This document shows, in pieces, positions 10,871 to 22,528 of a DNA stretch of 64,000 nucleotides. Below the pieces are notes generated by a model. That model saw only the letters and a program-made list of their open reading frames with translations, had not been told where the DNA came from and searched no databases. Numbering within the stretch: the first letter of the stretch is position 1; each line of letters begins with the position of its first letter. Both the position numbers and the translations under genes were made by a program. The stretch comes from Erythrocercus mccallii (lineage: Eukaryota > Chordata > Aves > Passeriformes > Dicruridae), in NCBI GenBank assembly GCA_013397435.1, contig VZRG01000005.1, positions 209,508 through 273,507 of the forward strand, in the 5' to 3' direction.

Positions 10871-13231
10871 AACTGGCAAGGGTACAGATGTGCTCCCTGC
10901 CAGTGCCTACTCTTCCAGCACCACTGGGCATTGCCACTAAAATCCCACTTTTCTACTTTTTCTGAGGCTCACTGCACTCCCTGCCATCATTCAAAATGAG
11001 GCTGTAGCTAGCAAAGCAATACAGATCAGTGACTTTTAGTGGGAGCTGCCCCAAGCTTACTCCAAGTACTCTTTGGCAAAGGAGCCCATCCAGTTCATAT
11101 TCTTCAAACTTTTTCCAGCTTCTTAAGAAGTTACACTTGCACACAGCTGAAGAGCTAGTGAGACGTGGTGTAATATTTTACATTCATACTCTTAAGTTTT
11201 TTTTCTCCCCACAAGCCAGAGATGAAAGGCAGTGGAGGCTCTGTTGATACAGCAAGGTGAAAGATCATGGCAAGTAACCTCATCTGCCAAAGCCACGGCT
11301 TTTGTTCTTCCACCGAGGTCGAAATGAAGCAAGAACAAATCTAAATTGCAGATCAGGACCTCTGTTACAAGGAATAAAAGCAAGCTGATTCAACAAGTCT
11401 AATGTAGATCTACAGGCGAGAGCAGCTGTGCTGTTCAAGACTAATTTAAAACTAAAGGGAGTTTCCTTTGCAGCTAAAAAAACAAGCAGTTTGCTTTTAT
11501 GTTGTGCGAGTTCTCCAGCCAAGTCCCAAAGGACTTTTGGCAACTGTGCCACAAAGTCAGCTGGAGCAAGGGAAGTGTTCTAACGTGCCAAAATGATCTA
11601 TATATGGAAAAATATTGCAATATTGTGTAGTCCTTAAATGCTTAAAGACCAAATGGAAACAAGGACCCCTGCTGTGGGTAGGGAATTGTTATTTGGACGG
11701 GAATATAACTTGAAAACCGAAACCACAAGTTCTCCATTAATCATGTTCACAGACCTCAAAACAACATTTTAAAAAAGTTTGTAGCATACTGCCATTACTA
11801 AGATTTTCACTAGAAGTTTACATGTAATGCAAACTGCTTTTTATTTTATAAGCCAAAGTAGTACAATGCTGTTTTCCACTTATTTCTTACCAAGAGCAGT
11901 GGCCTTCAATTGAAGAGCAAAAAATACTATTTCCAAGTTAACACCTCTTCGTAACAATTTATATGACATGCAAATGTGTTTGCATGTTATTAAGTTACAG
12001 AACAGAGGTCTTACTATATAAATTAAGGTTGATTTGAAATAGTGCCATTCTGAAATCCAGAAGGAAAGCACTTAAGGATTTGGGCTATCAAATATGCCCA
12101 CTATCTTTTCGGATAGCATTTACATTTATTTTTAATGATGTAATTATTTTGTAATCTTTTTCCCTTTAAAATACACAGTTGGCATCCTATCTACAGAACA
12201 GTTAAAAAAATAGCCACAAACAGTAGTAATACAAATAGCCAGTATTGTAAAACCTGGTGCTACACATTTTAAAACAGCTGAAAAACAGTCATATTAAAAT
12301 TAAGATCAGAATTTTCAAATAGTAGAGGCCTGGTTTTGTTTGTTTGTTTTCTTTGAAATGTTGAATGTTTAGGTGGACAATGGTTCATCATGTCATTTAT
12401 CTGTTCTGAAAAAAATACTTTGATTTCTGAAGAGATAAAAATGAATTTATTATCACCCCATTTGCGCAGAAAGTACTAGAACAGGGTATGGATTAAAAAG
12501 CTAATTAAAAGTGTAAAAACATACATAGTTCAGCTGCATATGGGCATGCATTGTTCTGTTGAACAACTATGGGACAAAAAAAAGACAATGAAACATATCA
12601 TTAGATTGACAGATTTTTCCTGTAACATGATCATGTTGCTACACAGCTGTTTGTAAGCTGTCCTGCCTAGAGCTTGGAAGCTACCAAGAATTATTTTCTA
12701 ATTAGTAAGACATTTCCCTGTACTTCAGTCTGACGTCCTAATCCCAGTACGTGTTAAGCACATAGAAAGGAAATACATTGCCAGGCACAAGCATAAGGCT
12801 TGCACAACCGGAATACTGGCCTTTTAAAACACAAGAAAACCCCACCAAAAGGAAATGCCAGCTCTTTTCAGACTTTAGTAAATAATTCACCATAACAGAT
12901 GCCCACAAGGAAGTGTGCCAGAACATCTGGTGTCAAAAGGTGTGTCTTTAACTGAGACTAGTAACTTTCCAGTACTCAATACATTCCAGTTTCATGACCC
13001 ATCAGAAAGGTGTGTTAACTAATTCCATTGTTTGTTTTTCAGATTTACAGGAAGACTATGTTTTGCTACAAAAGAGAAAAGTTAAAAATTCTATCATGAA
13101 AAAGGTCCGCTGACCAGCAATCAAATACAGTTGTTCGGTATAAGTAATATTAAATGACACCACATCAGATTTTCACCTAGAAAACTGTAAATAGAAGATA
13201 AAATATTCAGAAATGTTGAGGCCCCAGATGA
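10871..13231. other. Unique sequence between CpG islands
   Basis: No gene or identifiable repeat is visible. A 9-bp inverted repeat with octamer-like halves lies at 11966-11987. The several short open frames are unremarkable. Confidence 0.4.
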
Positions 13232-13372
13232 CAGTGTGAACCCTGGCAGTGTTCAAAGACAGGTTGGATAAAGCCTTGAGCAACCCAGTCTAGTGGAAGT
13301 TGTCCCATGTTGGGACTAGAGGACCTTTAAGGTCCATTCCAACCCCTTAAAATCCCATAATGATTTTATGAC
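13232..13372 (+). mobile_element. CR1 LINE 3' end
   Basis: The stretch matches the CR1 3' end: 'ttcaaagacaggttggataa', 'gccttgagcaacccagtcta', a 'gtggaagttgtccc' block, then 'gacctttaaggtccattcca' followed by 'accccttaaaatcccataatg'. It is a short, 5'-truncated copy. Confidence 0.88.
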
Positions 13373-14368
13373 AGTTAAATAACTCTGATGCATTAGAAGT
13401 GTGTGCCTAGAACAGCTTACTCCATGTAGTCTGTTGAATTCTCTTGACTACTTCTATTATGTGTGATTTAAATAAGTACTATTAGAATGATACAAAATTC
13501 TCATTGCATATAATTAGAACGAACTTGCTATAAAAATCAGCATTCTATGAACCACATTACATTAGATTTCACTTTGACAAACGCAAAGGCTCTGTTAAAC
13601 ACGTCTATTTATGCAGTGCAAGTCCTTGCAAATACAAAAATAAGTCACAGTTGCTTTCTTCTGATCCCTTTCTGTGCTTGACAATGTACAGAAGCAACAG
13701 AAAGATCACAAAACCTGTCCTGCTCAAAGATAATGGCTTAGCAGTCTTTATACTCTTTGCAATCCTGCACCAGTCAGAGTAGGACACAAAGCTGCATTAC
13801 AGTAAAAATTTGGAAGTACCAGATAATAATACATGCAATTAAAATATTTGTTGTGTATTTCTCTAGACTGCTGGTAAAGCATAAATAATATTTAAAATAA
13901 TATTTAATAATAAATAATAATAATTAAAAATATTTAAAAATAATAATATTTAAAATAAGTCCAGCACAAACCAGCACAGTCTGTTCAAGGTCAGTAGTTA
14001 GCAGCAGAGATAGAAAAAAATGAAAAGAACCCACAAACAAACCAAGGCCAAAACTCTACACAGTGTGATTCCTGAAGTGCATTGTTTATAGGTTTATAAC
14101 AAATCAAGCCCTTTATTAGACATTAAAAAAAAGTCCATGCAGTAATATGTGCTCTGCAAGATCACGGGAAATATGCTAACCTTGCCAAATTACTAAACTT
14201 TGTAAGATGACTAGACTGGTATTTTTTTACCTGTCTGTCTTGGCAGATGCTTGCTGTACTGGAAGGTAAATCTTCATGGTTTTGGTTACACTGGCAGGCA
14301 GCTGGAACTTGTTCTGTCCTGGTTATTGTTACAGGGCTTCTTTAAGAAAGCTATGAAAAGAGGGATTT
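13373..14368. other. AT-rich stretch with low-complexity tract
   Basis: No gene is visible. Positions about 13883-13957 form a low-complexity run of AATA/TTTAAAA words, probably a decayed AT-rich simple repeat. The rest is unique. Confidence 0.5.
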
Positions 14369-14722
14369 TGTCAGGAAAATCCACAAACGCCAGAGGTTTA
14401 TGCCCAAAAAAGAGATAGCAGAGTCCTTCAACTTTATTTGAATAAAGGGAGAGAGTCCACTGGGGCACACACCTGCCGGGTTTTCTCTCTCGAGGTTTTG
14501 GAGGGCACAGCCTCCTTTAATCCTTAACTCCCGGCAGCATGGTGCCCTTTTCCTTTCCCCACAGCTGAGGTACTAGCAAGATACAGCCTTCCCGAATCGC
14601 CTACCACACATTCCCCCCTTGAACCTACTGTTTTACCCCAAAGTTCAGGCTTGTGCAGACTCTTGTTCCAGGAGCCAAGCTGTCTGGGCTCTGCAACAAA
14701 CCTGCTGCCCAAAGATAGTAGA
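14369..14722 (-). mobile_element. ERV remnant: short LTR preceded by polypurine tract
   Basis: Read on the minus strand, a run CAAGGGGGGAA (plus 14611-14621) looks like a polypurine tract directly followed by a TG that would start an LTR at 14610. The LTR would run about 242 bases to ...TGACA at 14369. Inside are a TATA-like GGATTAAAGG and an AATAAA signal (in CAAATAAAGTTG, near plus 14428-14439). The 14623-14722 portion would then be the last part of the internal region before the 3' LTR. No target duplication can be tested because the other LTR is absent. The family is not identified. Confidence 0.5.
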
Positions 14723-15234
14723 GATTTTTGTTAATAATTAAAATGCAGAAGCATAACTGGATAATTTTATGACTGCAAAGAGCAAGTGAAGACTAAGAAC
14801 CAAAGAAAAGCAAAGCCCACCTTTATTTTCTTAACAAAAGTGGTACATTTTCCTTAATTAATTCTGAGGTATTTACAGTCCCCTAAGACTATGACTAAAA
14901 CTTCCCACTCGGTCCTGTGTGAGGGACAGGTATGGGCGACACTTCCAGTGAACCAAATGCTTTATGGACACTACTCTGGAAGGACATCTTTCTTGTGAAC
15001 CTTACAGCATATAAATTATCCCTAATGCAATAGCAAATGGCCTAGCAGAATAATTTCTAAGGGTTTAGTTAAAAGGATTTGAGAAAGAGCTGTAAAGCTG
15101 GTTTTCACCAGGCAGGGCTTGCTGACTTGGGTTCCTGTGCTGGAAAACGTTATGAATACAAGTTTCTGACTAAGAACTGTCTTACTCAGCTGCCAGCGAA
15201 GATGAAGCTCCAAATTAAAAAGCTGACAAGCTCC
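14723..15234. other. Unique sequence left of second CpG island
   Basis: Ordinary AT-rich sequence with no recognised gene or repeat. It rises in GC towards 15235. Confidence 0.4.
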
Positions 15235-15835
15235 GAGACTGCTGCTCGGGTCCGGTCCCCTCACACCCGGCGCTCCCACAGCGTTTTCCCTCACATCACT
15301 CCGTGCTCCGGCTGCCGTACGGGTTCAGTGAGCCCGTGAACAGCTGCGGAAATGCCCGCAGGGTGCGAGGCAGCGGCTGAGACCCCGGGTCGGGGCGGAG
15401 GCGCGGGGGGCACAGCGGCGCTGCCCAGCCCCTTGTCCCGGCCGCGGCTCCTGGCGGGAAGCGCCGCCGGGCGGGCGAGGGGCGCCGCTGCTGCTCCCCT
15501 TTCCCCTCAGCACGGGCGGCGGCGGGCCCGGCTCGCCCCCAGGCTGCCTGTCCGGCGGCGCGGGGAGCAGGGCCGGTGGTGCCGCTCAGTGATGCCCGGT
15601 TCGCCCCTCAGCAGGGCGGGCCGAGGGCTCCGGCCGCGGACAGGGCGGTTCCGCCTCCTCCCCTCGCTTCAGGTGCCCGCGGATGCTCGGGTGCGGCTTT
15701 CCGTGAGGCGACGGGCGCTGCAGGAACACTGAAGGTGCCGCGCCCGCTCCAATTCGCTCGGGAAGCAGCAGCTCTGGAAGCAGAGCAGCCCCGGCCGGGC
15801 AGGCAGAAAGGGGCCTCTGAGTCCCTGAGGGACTT
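15235..15835. promoter_or_regulatory. Second CpG island, promoter of unknown transcript
   Basis: This is a second dense GC- and CpG-rich block, about 5 kb right of the first. It has donor-like sites in both senses, for example CA followed by GTGAGC on the plus strand near 15327 and GTGAGG on the minus strand near 15295. It could therefore be an upstream alternative AZI2 promoter, the start of a rightward noncoding transcript, or the start of an unrecognised gene. The open frames through it (15352-15732, 15576-15842 plus; 15586-15852 minus) are low-complexity Arg/Ala/Pro/Gly frames typical of CpG islands and are not called as proteins. Confidence 0.6.
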
Positions 15836-18800
15836 CTCTTAATTCCCCTCATCCAGAACCGTAACAGGCTGGAGGAAGACGTGGTTGATCATAGGAGCTT
15901 AGTGGCTGGGGGTGTTTTGGCTCTTTTTCTTTTTTCTTTTTCTTTCTTTTCCTTACAGTTAGCAGGCTCCTCAGCAAATCTGAAGAATATATTTTTAATC
16001 GCAGTAGATCTATGTACGTTTATGTTCCTTGAGCCTAACGGTGCTGCCTTGGTGAATTAGCTGAAATGGTGAATCCTTGCAAAGAACAGATGTTTTGGCA
16101 GATGAAAAATATTAAGTTCCTAATAAGGAAGAAAGTACTTTAAAGAGACTAGGAATATAAAGTAGTGAAAATTCAGCTTTCATCATCCTCTATAATTTAA
16201 GGACTACAGGTGTTTTTTGATTGATAGAATCAGTGTCAAACCTTTTACTGAATTCAGCTGAGCTCAATTTCTCTTGCTGTCCCCTTAATGATGTCCCCCA
16301 AATCCCCCAGTTTTTGAAATGCTAAACAATTTTGTGCATTAAAATCAAACATCTCTTGTTTGTATTTAAGCAAATATTATTTTTTCCTACTTTGTCCCTT
16401 CTCTACTTTGAAGTTTCAAACAGAATATTAGGTCCTTATTGCATTTAGTAAACTTGATTAGCTTTTCTTTCTTTGTATCTAAGACACGTCTATTGGGTTT
16501 GTTCTGTGTATCAAATGAAAGAATTATCTGTCTGAAGCCTTGTACAATTTTACAGATGTCTGAAAAACTCTTGGAAGTTCTATTTTGACTTTTGTGGGAT
16601 GTTTCCAGAAGATATATTTGTGTGTGAATGAAAAGAGAAAGGAAAGCTGTGTCTGTCTATTCTTTCTTTCATGGATTACAGCAGAAGAAAGTGGTAAGAG
16701 CTAACAACACTCTCAGAACATTCTAGTGTGCTGAGACAGCTTCCTGTGGCAAATTGTTTTTTGTCTGATTCCACAGTCAGAATTCTAATGGATGTTTTCT
16801 TTCCTTGTGAAATGCTTTTACTGTTTTGTATAACTCTTGGTTTAAATTACTGTTTAGGTTGATGACTTAGGGTTAAGTTGTGTAGCATCTTCTGTCATCT
16901 TATTCATAACCCTCCTTATAACAAACTTTTACACTGTATTGAGTGCTGTTGTCATTTTCAGTCACAGATTGTTAAAACGTCAAAATACAAGGTAGAGAAA
17001 CGGTCAGGAGTTGCAGCTCTTTGAAGACATTAAATTATCTGAATTCAGAAACTACCGTGTCCCACCCCATAAGCTCTGCCTTCAGTTGTGGAAGGCACTG
17101 CAGTAGCTGGTACCTAACGTTTTGTTAGTGTCTAGCAGTTGTAATCAGGGAGCCTGAGCCAGAGCTGTCTGTTGACTCTCAGGGCAGTGTGTCCTGGTAG
17201 CATTTCAGCTGAGCAAAGAGAACTGGTCTTGAGCACACTGAACTTACTCTTGTTAGCTGCAACAAGTTTGAACTTCCATATGCCAGTATGGCATATGTTA
17301 AAATTCCATTTTAAAAAATTCCAGTTAAAATTCCATTACCTTTTCCTGACTAAGCTTTTGAATTTTTACTTCACTGTTAATCCCAGACTGCTCTTCTCTC
17401 AGTTATGAGTACTTAGAATTGGAAATTTAGCTACTTTTTTTAGCTAAATGTCTTCAGAACTTGCTCAAATGCAGGTTTCCCTACTGTTTGGCTGTTTCTT
17501 TATTGATTTCTTGTATAAATCTTATGTGAAACACATTAAGTAAGCAAAGGGAAAGGAAAAGAATTTGTAGGTTTATCTTGTGGTTTTGTTTGATTTTCTT
17601 TTTTTCATTTTTTCTTTTTTTTTTGGAGGGGAGGAAGAGGTGTTTTGTGGGGAAGTAGGTTATAGGAAGGAAATGTTTGTATTCCTTATTCATGGAAGTT
17701 ATTAAGCAGTACTGTGATAAATAGATGATTTGGTACTATAAAAAGAACAAGTGAGTAATTTTCTGCTGAGATAGTTACATTAATTAGAGACTGGCTTAAT
17801 AAGCCTCCAGTTCAGTGATACACACTCTAAATGCTTTGTAGTCTCTAGTCTTCCCTAACCAACACCTTCAATATTTTAAATATCTTAGATGAGGTCAAGA
17901 AAATTGTCACTTTTCAGCTCAGGAAAACTGAACTACTCTTGTGGGGCCTTCAGATGATAACAAAGACATTGTCCTACTACAGAGGTATAGATCTCTTTCA
18001 TGAATAGGAAAGTCCTTTGGCATAATTTTCCTCTCTGTTTTCTACCAATTAAGTACTGATTAGCCAGTCGAGTTCCAAGGCTGCAGTTTCAAAGCCATTG
18101 TTTGGTAAGTGTGATGTGGAAAGAAATGCAGAGAGATGTTCCAGTCCGGTCTGCCCCTTGGTGGGTCTGCAGCATGTTCTAGAAGGCCAAGAAAGATAAT
18201 TCATTTCGTTAATTTTGGAGGAATAATCACAATTTAGGATAGACTAATGTACTTCCCAGAAAAAACATTTTCATGGGGGCTTTTCCACCTTTTTTGAACC
18301 ATGAGAAGAAGCAGAGTTGTAGATAGGCATACTGTACTGAAGGTAGGCTCCATGTTCTTGGGCCTTTCTCTCTTCTACTGGGCTCTTGTTTGAGAATGCA
18401 TTTATGGAGGTCTTTCCTGGTTATCTGGAATGTATATAACAGAAAAATAAAAGAGTATGGACCAGAGATCCAGGCATGTTATCCAGATACCAAAATATAT
18501 TGTTGATTTTTAATTTTTTTAAATTTCTTTTTCTTGCTTACTTGTACCAACAATGTCATATAATGCAGTTAAACCACTTAAACCAGCCTTGGGTTCAAGT
18601 TGTGCCTACTGTGCTCCCTGATCACTGCACTGACCTTGTAGTGTAGGCAAGGGTCGTTACTGTCATACTTGATTGCTTGATTATCAAAGCAATTAATTTT
18701 TTAAGAAGACCCCCTTCCTTTGTGCAATATTCTGATTTGACAAAATTAAAATATCTTTTAAGGTAGAGTCATGCTTCTGTGATAAAAGAAAACAGACCTG

Positions 18801-21687
18801 GTTTTGTAAACTAAAAAATGAGTGAAAATGGTAGGCTATTTAATGATTTTGTTGTTGAAATGTCATTAATGTTCATATAATTAATTATGCATTTTAAATA
18901 TGTGCTATTCATTTGAATGTAAGAACTATGGAGAAATGGAGATCGCAAAGACTGTATTGACATATGTATTTTACATAATCCTACTTTTTCTCCACAAAAC
19001 TTTGTTCCTTTTTTTTCCTTCTACCTTCTTCACAAGGAGATAGAGAAGTCAGTAGCTGAAGCATATGCACTGACTATACGCTTTCCTGGTATCCTTGTGG
19101 TGTGTAAAGATAAAATGCTTTTGTTGCAAGATGTTACTTTTAGATCATAAAAAGAACTAAAAATTACTTTACTGGTAAGTAAATCTTCCTTGAAAAAAAT
19201 CTGTTGCATTAGTTGTTATTATTCAGAAATTTTTAAAAAAATTAGAATAAATACAGTTTGACATTTTGTAATGAAGGATTTGCAAAGCCTTTCCCATGTC
19301 TGGAAAAAAAAGAAAAATTTATCTATATAAAGCGTGGGTTCATAATGAAATTGGAAAGTGTTTAAAGCAGGGACTGAGCATGCAAGTTTGTACAACTCAG
19401 CCATGGTAGTGCAATGTGGATAGTCATCCATACTTTAAGTGTTGGATTTTTGATAAGTATCTTCCTGAAGAGGCTGAGCCCCATAAGAGTGAAAGTAATT
19501 ATATCTGTCTGGAGCTTCCTCTAGGAAGCAGTTCTGGGAAAAATATGCAGAAAACCAAGGTAAGATTACAAAGACTATAATCCTGATTTTTTGGTCATCT
19601 TGTTTTTTGTCAAGGCATGCACATACTTGCTTTGTATTATATGCAGAAGTATTTTAGATGTGCTCTTGTTCTCAAGAGCATGAATAATAAAAATTAGTTG
19701 TAGAAAACCAATTCATATTATTTCAACCACTGCTGAATCTGTGCTTCTTTACTGGGGGCAGGATGATTTATATCAAATTTTCAGCACCAGTGTATTTTTT
19801 AATTAGATTGTTCTTCATGTTGTCTCCATTGATACCTATTTAACTTTACTGATTAATGTTTTTAAGAAATATTGTGATTTCCGGCTTCTAATACCAGCTG
19901 CCTTTGAGCAAAGCTGACTTTTCTGATGATCTAAGGCTTGGGTTAATGTGTATAGAAACAAGAGGAACACGCGAACCGATCTCATCTTTTCAACAGAGCA
20001 AAATCTGACCTGATCTTCCCACCCCACCCCTGCATTTTCCAAAGTTTTTATTTCTCAGGGTTTTCTATTAGTTTTACTCTTCTTGGAAACCATACCATAA
20101 TCTCGCCCACAAATGAATGTGCTGAACTCTTGCAAACCTCTGTCTGATGCGCTCTAGCAGACAACTGTTGTCTGTCCATTTCTCTGAAGAACTTCATTCC
20201 CAGCACTCACCTCTCTCACACAGTGCCCACAGCACAGCTCTGTATGGAGCTCACAGACACTCCCATGGCCTGGCCTGTGGTTCCCAAGCCTCTTGGCATT
20301 GATTCCAAACAGCTGTAGCACTTCTGGAGCAAAGGTTACCTCTTGCTTGCCAGCTGCAGCATTGACAGATGCTTGGCCTTTTGCTGTGCAACAGGAAAGC
20401 TTTTTAAGTCCTTCTGTGGATTTTGCTTTTGTAACAAAGTAAAGAACATAGGAAATACAAAACATGCATCTTTCATGTTACTCCAGTAGAAGATCTTTCA
20501 ATTGAAGTTTTACAATCATTATTTATTTTGGGGCAGGATGATCCCCAATTGAGAAAAATTGCACAACAGTGATGTTTGTATCATAGTACTTTTGGATTTT
20601 AGCATCAACAGGTCCTTCAAATTCATTAAAACAATTTCTGAATGTCTGTAAAGACAATCACAATTGGAAAATTGATCAATGAAGAAACTTTGAAGTTTTT
20701 AATCTTTACTTTGTGTGCTTTTCAATTATAGTAAGCATAAAGTAAGAAAATGAACAGCTAGTGTGCCCTACTACTGCAGGAACAGCAGTGAAATGGAAAA
20801 ACTTGTTAAATTTGTTAAATATATCAGATTGGACTTGCTCTCTGTTGGTACAGAGGTTTATCACAAAATTCAGATTAAGTCAATGTGGATTATAATTGTT
20901 CACCTGTGAGAGCTTTCAAAGTAAGATAAGGATTTTATTTCTTCCTCCTAATGCATTCCATGCAGTAATTGATGGCAGCAGAGATACGGATACGTCTCCC
21001 AAATAGACTTCCTGTGAAGGCATTTTTTCTTTCAGTTACTTTTTAGGATGCTCTGACAAACTTAATTCCAATCCAGTTAACAGACAGTGCATGGTGTACA
21101 ATTTACATGTCTTTATTAAAGCTATCATGCTGAATTCCTGGTTACTCTTTATTCCAGAACTTGGGTCACACCAAAACACATTAAGTTATTCCAAACTCCT
21201 TTAAGGTTGGGAAAATATCACATTATGCATACATGACTGATAAAATATTTTCAGATATGAGTTACTGTATATAGCTATGCTTAAAGGTAGTTGGAAACTG
21301 ATTTTTCACATTCTATAGGTATTAACAGACATAACAATAATACACTAATTATTCTGGGAATTTTGAGATTTTTCGACTGTCAAAAGTTGAAAAGTAGAAC
21401 CATGTTTTAGAAGTGGCTTGAAAAATCCTGTTCAAAAGTAAAATTTAAGTACAAAGGAGATTGAAAAATGAAAGTTACAGTCTATCTGAAAGTATACATG
21501 CACACAGTAGTGTAACCAAAGCTGTAGGTTCAATTTGGCAAAAAAGAAGGTACAGAAATATGACTGAAGTTCCTATGATCATGAAAGAAGTGGACAAAAG
21601 AAATGTGGAACTGTTGCTTGCTAAATCTCACAGTACTAAAACTAGATGGCATTCAATTAAGGTAGTTGGAGGTGAATTTAAAACAGA
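15836..21687. other. Unique intergenic sequence
   Basis: No gene is supported. A pyrimidine-rich TTTTC tract lies near 15919-15955 and a T-rich run near 17598-17623. A small perfect inverted repeat (9 bp, 3-base spacer) lies at 17277-17297. The minus frame at 20154-20465 (103 codons) is the longest here and is described as a finding, not a gene. Confidence 0.4.
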
Positions 21688-22438
21688 TGTTATAAATGAA
21701 AAATTTGCCAATTCGATTTTTAATAAAAAGAATAAATTTATTGATTACAATACGTATAAAATTTGGAAATTTTGAAAAGCAAGCCACGATCCAAAGTCCA
21801 AAGTGCCGACCTAGGAAACTGGCACTTGGTGGAACAGCCAGACGGCGCCCAAATGGAAGTCCTGTCTGCTCCATGAAATATCTCCTGTGCTGTGGGCTTT
21901 TATACTGGTTTTTGTAGCCTTCGGCAAAGGTGTACAATGAGAGAATACAGTTCTTTTTGATAGGATAAAAGCTTTCCTGGAATGAAACAATGTGGTTTCT
22001 GTGTGTCTGGATGTTTCCTGGGTTTGGGACAAAGGCAGTGGTTGCCTCTTAGTGCGGCTGAAAAGAACGGAGCCGCAGCCACACAAAAGGTTTGAAGGTC
22101 ATCTTTGGCCGCTGATGGTCCAACTATTATTGTTAAGTGTCTAGTTCATCTGAAAGGGCTGCTCCGGGAGAAATCGTTATGGTTTCTTGATAAGAGATGA
22201 AACGTTCCTTCACACCTCTCCTGCCTGAATGGTGTGGCCGTTGCTACATCAGAAGACAATAGCCTGCCTCTTATCTCTGGAATGTAGGTGTGATCTCCAC
22301 CTTGGAACTGCAGTGTCTTGTATTTTGGTAACTTTCCTGGAGGGAATCTTGTTTTATAAAAAAACTATTTCTACATTATAACAACATATTCTTATAAAAT
22401 ATTCCAGCACAAATTATCCTTTAGATTCATCTATAACA
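21688..22438 (-). mobile_element. Solo ERV LTR (family A, copy 1), 4-bp TSD
   Basis: The element begins TGTTATA and ends TATAACA, so its tips are inverted copies, and it is flanked by CAGA at 21684-21687 and 22439-22442. On the minus strand it has a TATA box (TATAAAAG, plus 21897-21904) and, near the end, AATAAA shortly before the TG/CA terminus, which fixes the orientation. The 4-bp duplication fits a class I (ERV1-like) integrase; a 5-bp reading (ACAGA) shares the terminal A. There is no internal region, so this is a solo LTR from LTR-LTR recombination. The same family is present at 56904. The family name is unknown to me. Confidence 0.75.
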
Positions 22439-22528
22439 CAGACAAGTGAAGTGCTGCTTTATGCAGTAGGCATTGAACTCTTGGAATTTACTGGAGATTG
22501 TGTAGTCACAATAGTACATGTGGGTCCA

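Noticed and set aside
10528..10872. 114-codon minus frame with protein-like motifs
   Set aside because: It is the C-terminus of CR1 ORF2, so it is annotated as a mobile element and not as a host gene.
15352..15732. 126-codon plus frame in the second CpG island
   Set aside because: Low-complexity Ala/Arg/Gly frame with competing frames on both strands; no domain and no conserved motif. A first exon is possible but cannot be supported.
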